Part shown: positions 13,638-18,600 of the stretch, piece by piece
How positions within the stretch are numbered: the stretch's first letter is position 1
Layout: every line of letters starts with the position of its first letter
NCBI GenBank assembly: GCA_964530445.1
Contig: CAZHBJ010000057.1
Location: forward strand, 1 to 18,600
Direction: 5' to 3'
Origin: FEN-1297 sp964530445
GTDB lineage: Bacteria > Bacteroidota > Ignavibacteria > Ignavibacteriales > Ignavibacteriaceae
DNA: 18,600 nucleotides
Made by a program: the position numbers and the translations under genes
The notes under the pieces: generated by a model
Database searches by the model: none
What the model saw: only the letters and a program-made list of their open reading frames with translations
What the model was told of the DNA's origin: nothing

Positions 13638-16217
13638 TTACTTCAGCAAAATTATCTTCAGAGATTTCATTTGATCATCAACTTTCAAATCGGTTATGTA
13701 AACACCGCTTGAAACTTTTTTTCCATTGTCGTTTCTGCCGTCCCATTTATATAAATAGTTACCTGCAGACAAATTCCTATTCAATATCGTTTTAATAAGT
13801 CTTCCTTGTATATTATAAATTGAAAGCCGAACCAAAGAATTTGAAAACTTTTCGGGAATATTAAAGCTGATTGTTGTTGCCGGATTAAACGGATTAGGAA
13901 ATGCCTTTACCATTAAAAAGCTTTCAGGAATATTTTGATTGTGTTTATCGTTTTTAATTCCCGTGATTAATTGGGCACCCTCTCCCCTGCTTCCGCCGCT
14001 GTTGTCTGCTAAGTAACTGTTAACCCAAGATGGACGCAATGCTGATGTTAATGCTGAATCCTGCCATTCCTGATCGGTTAATCTCAAAAAATTTGTAGAA
14101 GTATATTCGTAATAACTCATCACCGGACCAATAAAAGCTGTTGTTTGATTGCCGGGTAAAGGTGCAATAAAAACACCTAAATTAATCGGTCCGGTACCTA
14201 CATGTTTAACCCAACCCAATGGCGTTCCTATGCAGTCGGTCGGTACCGTATGTACATCTGCAACAACCTCGTTGTTTGTTAAGAATAACTCTGACGATTG
14301 CATATAATATTTATAGAATAACTTTGCATACCATCCGCTAAAAGGAATTGTACCGCTTCCTCCGGTTGTATTATAAATTACTCTTTTAAGAAAATCGGTT
14401 TCCTGCTGATTGAAAGCAGTGCCGTTTAATTCTTTTTGTGCAATTGTTTGAAGAGTATCCGAAATATTTTCAAGATTATAAAAATAATTCATAACGAAAG
14501 GCATCATAGAATTGTTGCCGATATTTAAATTGGAAAATTCTTTTTGAGCATTTTCTGCGAGTAATTTTAAATTACTATAAAACTGCGGAAACGGTTCAAT
14601 GTAAGTATATGGGTAAGAACAAAGCGACACACCGGTGTATGATTGTTTTGCGTACAATAAATTATCATGTCTAAGTTCCGCCCAGGAAGCTAATTGTGTA
14701 TTTAATTTTTCCTGCCAAAAACCGGCTGATTTCATAAAAGGAGGAAGACCGTTTCTATCCGCAGGAGGATTTAATGCTCTAATTGAATTTAACCATGAAT
14801 TATAAAAAGTTTCCTGCCACCATTCAGTTCCGTATGAATCAATTAAATATCTTAATGCGGCAAGGTTTTTGCCGTAATTCCACCTTCTTATTTCATCTTG
14901 CAGTAGTTGTGCGGCTGCATCATTGCCGAGTGCAAACATAGGGTCGAGCGATGACGGCAATAATCTGCATGATTTTATTCTATCGTAAACAACACTTGAA
15001 AAGACATAAGAATCTATTACAAATCTTTGCCCGAACAACAAGAAAGAGGATGCAGGTACAATACTATCAGGTGTATACGGATCATTAATAAGTATCTGAG
15101 ATAAAATTAATTGATAGGCAAAAGATTGTTTTTTTAATGAATCCTGGAATGTAATAAGTTTCAGACTGTCTAAAAGATCGCTTGCATTATTTAAGCTTAC
15201 CGCATTTTTTAAATATGCTAAATTATCAATTGTTACATTGTCCTGGTTGCCTACAAAATATTTCAATATGCTTTCGATTAAATTGTACGTGCTCTTTACA
15301 CCGGTTTTGTCAAACAATTCCCTTATTAACATTGCGTCTATAGATTGTCTCCTGAGCGCTTTAAATATTTTAATTGAATCCGCAAAGTCATAATTATATG
15401 ATTTAGGCATTAATAAATATATTTCGGTTCTTCCAAGCCACATCATTGCTCTAAAATAATTTGCCAATTCAGGATGGTATTGATCAACATAATGTCCTCT
15501 CGGTTTAAACTGGCTCCAATCATAAGTAACAGGAAATGAAGAAAACAGCGTATCACCCCCCGTTCCATTTGCATTCATAATATTAGAAATCACCTCATTG
15601 ATTTTTGTAGAGTTATCTACATAAACCGGATTGATCTGTTCGTCAAACAATTTTAGAGGAACTGTTAGATAAAGGTCTGCATCTTTTAATGATTGAGTCA
15701 TTGCCGGGTTACCTGAATAATCAGAAGCTAAAGCAGGCAAGCCATTATGCATTTTTAAAAGCATGCTTTTAACAGAATCAATTAAAACGCTTAACTCAAC
15801 GTCTTTCAAAATATTATCGTACGACATATGCAGTGCATAAAGGATTGCATCGGTAGAAACAAAAACAGGTAAATCTTGTTTGAAAATATCCAGGAATGCA
15901 CCTCCAAATGAATTGCTATACAATCTTTGGCTTACTACAAATCCGTTTTTTTGAAGTAAAGATTTTTCATAATCCGTTAAATGATATTTCGCATCTATGC
16001 TGTCAAAATAAACTGCGGAAGAATATTCCTGGTGAATACTCGATACGAATATTCCGGCATCATATAACTGCATTAATCCTTCTGCCGACAGATTTTGATG
16101 AGATTGTAGAAATTGCTTATAAGCGTCTAAATTAAAATTTGAGTTCTGGGCGTTGACTTTCGCCAAGGATAGAAATAATAATATGAAAATGGTTAAAAGC
16201 TTTGAACCTTTTTTCAC
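13638..16217 (-). CDS. Secreted DUF3160 protein with type IX sorting domain
   Basis: About 859 residues from the GTG at 16217. The frame is open to a TTG at 16289, but the GTG has GGGG 5 bases ahead and yields a clean signal peptide: a Lys pair, a hydrophobic LLTIFILLFLSLA core, and cleavage near NAQ. The central part (about residues 40-640) matches the DUF3160 family of bacterial exported proteins of unknown function, whose members carry conserved Trp-, Tyr- and Asp-rich blocks. Examples here are VFVSTDAILYALHMSYD and the stretch ending SWAELRHDNLLYAKQS. The last 90 residues start with AFPNPFNPATTISFNIP and form a FlgD-like/Por secretion C-terminal sorting domain ending in LKIILLK. The protein is therefore exported by Sec and probably attached to or released from the cell surface by the type IX system. 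No function can be assigned. Confidence 0.85.
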   Translation of the reverse strand: MKKGSKLLTIFILLFLSLAKVNAQNSNFNLDAYKQFLQSHQNLSAEGLMQLYDAGIFVSSIHQEYSSAVYFDSIDAKYHLTDYEKSLLQKNGFVVSQRLYSNSFGGAFLDIFKQDLPVFVSTDAILYALHMSYDNILKDVELSVLIDSVKSMLLKMHNGLPALASDYSGNPAMTQSLKDADLYLTVPLKLFDEQINPVYVDNSTKINEVISNIMNANGTGGDTLFSSFPVTYDWSQFKPRGHYVDQYHPELANYFRAMMWLGRTEIYLLMPKSYNYDFADSIKIFKALRRQSIDAMLIRELFDKTGVKSTYNLIESILKYFVGNQDNVTIDNLAYLKNAVSLNNASDLLDSLKLITFQDSLKKQSFAYQLILSQILINDPYTPDSIVPASSFLLFGQRFVIDSYVFSSVVYDRIKSCRLLPSSLDPMFALGNDAAAQLLQDEIRRWNYGKNLAALRYLIDSYGTEWWQETFYNSWLNSIRALNPPADRNGLPPFMKSAGFWQEKLNTQLASWAELRHDNLLYAKQSYTGVSLCSYPYTYIEPFPQFYSNLKLLAENAQKEFSNLNIGNNSMMPFVMNYFYNLENISDTLQTIAQKELNGTAFNQQETDFLKRVIYNTTGGSGTIPFSGWYAKLFYKYYMQSSELFLTNNEVVADVHTVPTDCIGTPLGWVKHVGTGPINLGVFIAPLPGNQTTAFIGPVMSYYEYTSTNFLRLTDQEWQDSALTSALRPSWVNSYLADNSGGSRGEGAQLITGIKNDKHNQNIPESFLMVKAFPNPFNPATTISFNIPEKFSNSLVRLSIYNIQGRLIKTILNRNLSAGNYLYKWDGRNDNGKKVSSGVYITDLKVDDQMKSLKIILLK

Positions 16218-16532
16218 AATAACCCCGTTTATTGTTTTTTTAATACTAATTAAAAAAATAGTAATTTTCAATATTATAATTAAGTTCAAACAAAAAATTT
16301 ATAATGTTATTCTAATTTGAAATAATGCATTTTTTTTAATTCATTATAATATAACTATACGATATTCCACGAAAAGGTATCATCTCTTATCATGTCTTTT
16401 TAAATCTTCGCTTATTTAATGCTCCAAATTATGTTTAACAATTTCTTCATAATTACTTCATCTTAAATTAATATTTCACTCTTAATTTAGAATTAAAATA
16501 ATTTGAGCAAAAATGAATTAGGGATAGCTATA
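16218..16532. other. Divergent intergenic region
   Basis: 315 AT-rich bases between two divergently transcribed genes, expected to hold both promoters. TTAATT-TAG-AATTAA (16482-16496) is a short symmetrical sequence but falls within what this base composition produces. I see no gene or RNA here. Confidence 0.4.
16520..16524 (+). promoter_or_regulatory. Ribosome binding site deciding the start of the small gene
   Basis: AGGGA lies 8 bases ahead of the ATG at 16533. The in-frame TTG at 16503 has no such sequence, so 16533 is preferred. Confidence 0.6.
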
Positions 16533-16742
16533 ATGAAAGTCGGAGATGTAGTAAAATATCACTTCCCCACCCCGGTAAAAAAAGAAAAAACTGCTGTTCT
16601 TGGTATAATTACCTTTATAAGTGATTCCGTAATTAAAATTGATTGTGCTGATACAACAAAGCTTAGAATTACAGGGCGCAACTTTGATAAAATTGAGCTT
16701 GTAAGTTCGGTTGGGAGTAAAGGAAAAGAATTAGCCGCTTGA
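16533..16742 (+). CDS. Small conserved-looking protein, possible SH3-like barrel
   Basis: 69 residues from the ATG at 16533 (79 if the weaker TTG at 16503 is used). The sequence begins MKVGDVVKYHFPTP and alternates short hydrophobic strands with charged turns, the pattern of a small beta-barrel of the SH3 or KOW type. It ends in a Ser/Gly/Lys tail. There is no signal peptide or membrane segment, so it is cytoplasmic. I do not recognise a named family. A good ribosome binding site in front and a perfect terminator 40 bases behind show it is a real, independently transcribed gene. It stands alone between two large secreted-protein genes on the other strand. Confidence 0.7.
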   Translation: MKVGDVVKYHFPTPVKKEKTAVLGIITFISDSVIKIDCADTTKLRITGRNFDKIELVSSVGSKGKELAA

Positions 16743-16781
16743 AAATTATAAATATTCAGAATCGGGAAATAAGAAATACTG

Positions 16782-16818
16782 CCGATCACGGTATGGACCG
16801 TGATCGGACAATTTTTTT
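16782..16818 (+). terminator. Strong Rho-independent terminator
   Basis: CCGATCACGGT (16782-16792), loop ATGG, then ACCGTGATCGG (16797-16807) form a perfect 11-bp stem followed by ACAA and seven T. It is placed 40 bases after the small plus-strand gene. The minus strand lacks a proper T-run after the stem, so it mainly serves the plus-strand gene and blocks transcription running into the convergent propeller gene. Confidence 0.93.
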
Positions 16819-16862
16819 AATTCCTTTGTCACTTTTTCAAATCATCAATTTATCATTTGATA

Positions 16863-18600
16863 CTATTTCAGCAATATCATCTTTTTTGTTTGTACAAAAT
16901 TGCCCGCAGTAATTTGATAAAAGTAAACACCGCTGGATAAAGATGAAGCATTAAAATTTACTTCATATTTACCGGGAAATTCTTTTTCATTAACAAGAGT
17001 TGAAACTTCATTTCCCAAAATATCATAAACTTTTAAGCTCACAAATTCTGTTTTTGATATTTTATAGCTGATTTTTGTTGAAGGATTAAATGGATTTGGG
17101 TAGTTCTGATTTAAAGCAAAAACTTTAGGAATTGAATTGATTTTTACTTTGGTAATATTGCTGTATTTAAATTGACCGTTGTTATCAATTTGTTTCAGCC
17201 GGTATTCATAGGTGCCGTTATTTACATTTTTATCTATAAAAGAATAGTCTTTCTGTGAATTAGAATTTCCGCTACCTGCAACGAAACCTATCTTCGTCCA
17301 CTTATCGATTTTAGTACTATCTGTTTTTCTCTCCACCTCAAATCCATAATTATTTACTTCGGTTTTAGTAAACCAATTTAGCGCTACATGATTATTTTTA
17401 AATGTACTTGTAAATGACGCAAGTTCCACAGGCAGCAGATTATCTATCGTTGTTTCCCATAGCCCGCGGCCGAATGTTCCTGCTACAAGTTCATCAATAC
17501 TGCCGGTATAGTGTATATCCAAATCGCTAACAACAACATTCGGTAAGCCTGAATTGAAAGCGACCCAGTCATTAGTTCCATCTTTCACATAAACTCCAAC
17601 ATCGGTTCCTACAAATAAGACATTACGATCAGTAGCCTTTTTGTAATAAACTATACACATAATCGGCAAATTAGGAAGCCCGGTTGAAATATTTGTCCAT
17701 GTCGAACCGCCGTCGGTTGATTCAAAAACTTTAGAGGTGTCCGTATAGCCGCCTAATGTTATCCAAAGTGTATTTGGATCCGTATTTTTAACAGCAATGT
17801 AGGTTATATAGTTTGAAATTGAAGGTAGAGTTACCGAAGACCAATTTGTAGCACCTCCGTCGGTAGTTTTCCACATATTTGATTGATCTGCAGTATACAG
17901 AACATTTGAATTGGAAGGGGCAATTGCAAGTGAACGTAATTTAACAGTAGAACTAAGCTGTTGCGAAATACTTGTCCAGTTGTTTCCTCTATCAGTAGTT
18001 TTCCATACTTGATCATATCCTGCATATAAAGCCGAGCTATTGTTCGGATCAATTATATACGGTGTTACCCACGCACCGGTTGGTGACTTGCCAACAGGTT
18101 GTCCATCGGGAATATTATCTGAGATAGGATTATTAAGATCAAATGAAGTACCATTAGTACTTCTGTATATTGTACCATTAACATAAGCAGCATACATATA
18201 ATTTGCATTGGAGTAATCAATAATACATTCCGTACCATCACCTCCGGTTACATCGCTCCAAAAGCCTGCATCATATAACTTTGAGCCATTGTCCTGCAGT
18301 CCGTTTAAAACTTCCGAAGAGCTTGTCTGTGACGCACTAATTCTATAGATCTGACTAATTACCATTCCGTTAGTTAAATCAGTATAATTTGTTCCGCCGT
18401 CAGTGGTTTTATAAATACCTCCGTCGCATCCGTCAAAAAGTGTTGAGCTGCTTTGATAAGCAAGTACATGGTGATCCGCATGTACTACCGCTACACCGCT
18501 TTTATTATAAGTTGAAGAGTTTACCCAATTATTAATAGCACTAAACGTACCGCCTCCGTCTGTAGACTTCCATGTTGTAATGCCGCCGATAAACACTGTA
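16863..18600 (-). CDS. Secreted BNR/Asp-box beta-propeller with type IX sorting domain, 5' end outside window
   Basis: Partial gene. The frame is open to the right edge, and the GTG at 18596 is simply an internal Val codon. At least six Asp-box-like repeats (S/T-x-DGG-x-x-W type, such as WKSTDGG, YKTTDGG, WKTTDRGNNW, WKTTDGG, ESTDGGSTW) are spread through the first 360 visible residues. They mark a sialidase/sortilin/Vps10-like beta-propeller; no sialidase catalytic set is apparent. LPVELASF introduces a fibronectin-like linker domain. The end is a typical Por secretion sorting domain beginning NYPNPFNPSTKISYKIS and ending MILLK. The protein is predicted to be exported through the type IX system and to sit on the surface or outside the cell, where propellers of this kind bind glycans or proteins. 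Substrate and enzymatic activity, if any, are unknown. Confidence 0.88.
   Translation of the reverse strand, partial: TVFIGGITTWKSTDGGGTFSAINNWVNSSTYNKSGVAVVHADHHVLAYQSSSTLFDGCDGGIYKTTDGGTNYTDLTNGMVISQIYRISASQTSSSEVLNGLQDNGSKLYDAGFWSDVTGGDGTECIIDYSNANYMYAAYVNGTIYRSTNGTSFDLNNPISDNIPDGQPVGKSPTGAWVTPYIIDPNNSSALYAGYDQVWKTTDRGNNWTSISQQLSSTVKLRSLAIAPSNSNVLYTADQSNMWKTTDGGATNWSSVTLPSISNYITYIAVKNTDPNTLWITLGGYTDTSKVFESTDGGSTWTNISTGLPNLPIMCIVYYKKATDRNVLFVGTDVGVYVKDGTNDWVAFNSGLPNVVVSDLDIHYTGSIDELVAGTFGRGLWETTIDNLLPVELASFTSTFKNNHVALNWFTKTEVNNYGFEVERKTDSTKIDKWTKIGFVAGSGNSNSQKDYSFIDKNVNNGTYEYRLKQIDNNGQFKYSNITKVKINSIPKVFALNQNYPNPFNPSTKISYKISKTEFVSLKVYDILGNEVSTLVNEKEFPGKYEVNFNASSLSSGVYFYQITAGNFVQTKKMILLK

Noticed and set aside
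16863..18600. Tandem DNA repeat or CRISPR-like array in the propeller gene
   Set aside because: The recurring sequences are protein-level Asp-box motifs with irregular spacing and varied codons; no CRISPR repeats occur in the window.

Overview
The window is AT-rich and reads as a chromosomal segment of a bacterium of the Bacteroidota/Chlorobi group, most likely an Ignavibacteria relative. The evidence is two secreted proteins with 'PNPFNP'-type C-terminal sorting domains (type IX secretion), a 'LPVELxSF' linker before one of them, several TTG/GTG starts, and a gene mix of multiheme cytochromes, membrane pyrophosphatase and KirBac channel. This placement is inference; no rRNA, tRNA or other marker gene is present.

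Left part (1-6618), redox block. A compact minus-strand operon of four genes (6618 to 1796, with 4- and 8-base overlaps and one 2-base gap) encodes a membrane electron-transfer complex of the Dsr/Hmc/Tmc kind. It comprises a DsrK/HdrD-like iron-sulfur protein with a CCG domain, a b-type cytochrome membrane subunit, a 16-cysteine ferredoxin subunit, and an NrfD-type quinone-interacting subunit fused to a C-terminal hexaheme cytochrome c. A second copy of the NrfD-hexaheme fusion, on the plus strand, enters from the left edge and converges tail-to-tail on the operon. Between the two lies a 370-base spacer with three copies of a short CCCTTCGGG-core repeat. A perfect 9-bp dyad sits about 70 bases upstream of the operon's first ATG.

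Middle part (6892-11093), ion-gradient and regulatory genes on the minus strand. A K+-dependent membrane pyrophosphatase (hppA), probably Na+-pumping, ends in a clear intrinsic terminator. Upstream of it are a KirBac-type K+ channel, an ECF-like sigma factor that carries region 2 but no region 4, and a 30-residue membrane peptide with a good ribosome binding site. A nearly empty, very AT-rich 490-base stretch follows.

Plus-strand pair 11582-13567. A STAS-domain anti-anti-sigma protein is followed by a GAF/SpoIIE-type serine phosphatase. Together they form a partner-switching module without its kinase in view.

Right part (13638-18600). There are two large exported minus-strand proteins, a DUF3160 protein and a BNR/Asp-box beta-propeller that runs off the right edge. 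Between them lies a small plus-strand gene with its own strong terminator.

The most noteworthy system is the DsrK/M/O-like complex whose NrfD subunit carries its own periplasmic hexaheme wire, present as two paralogous fusions.
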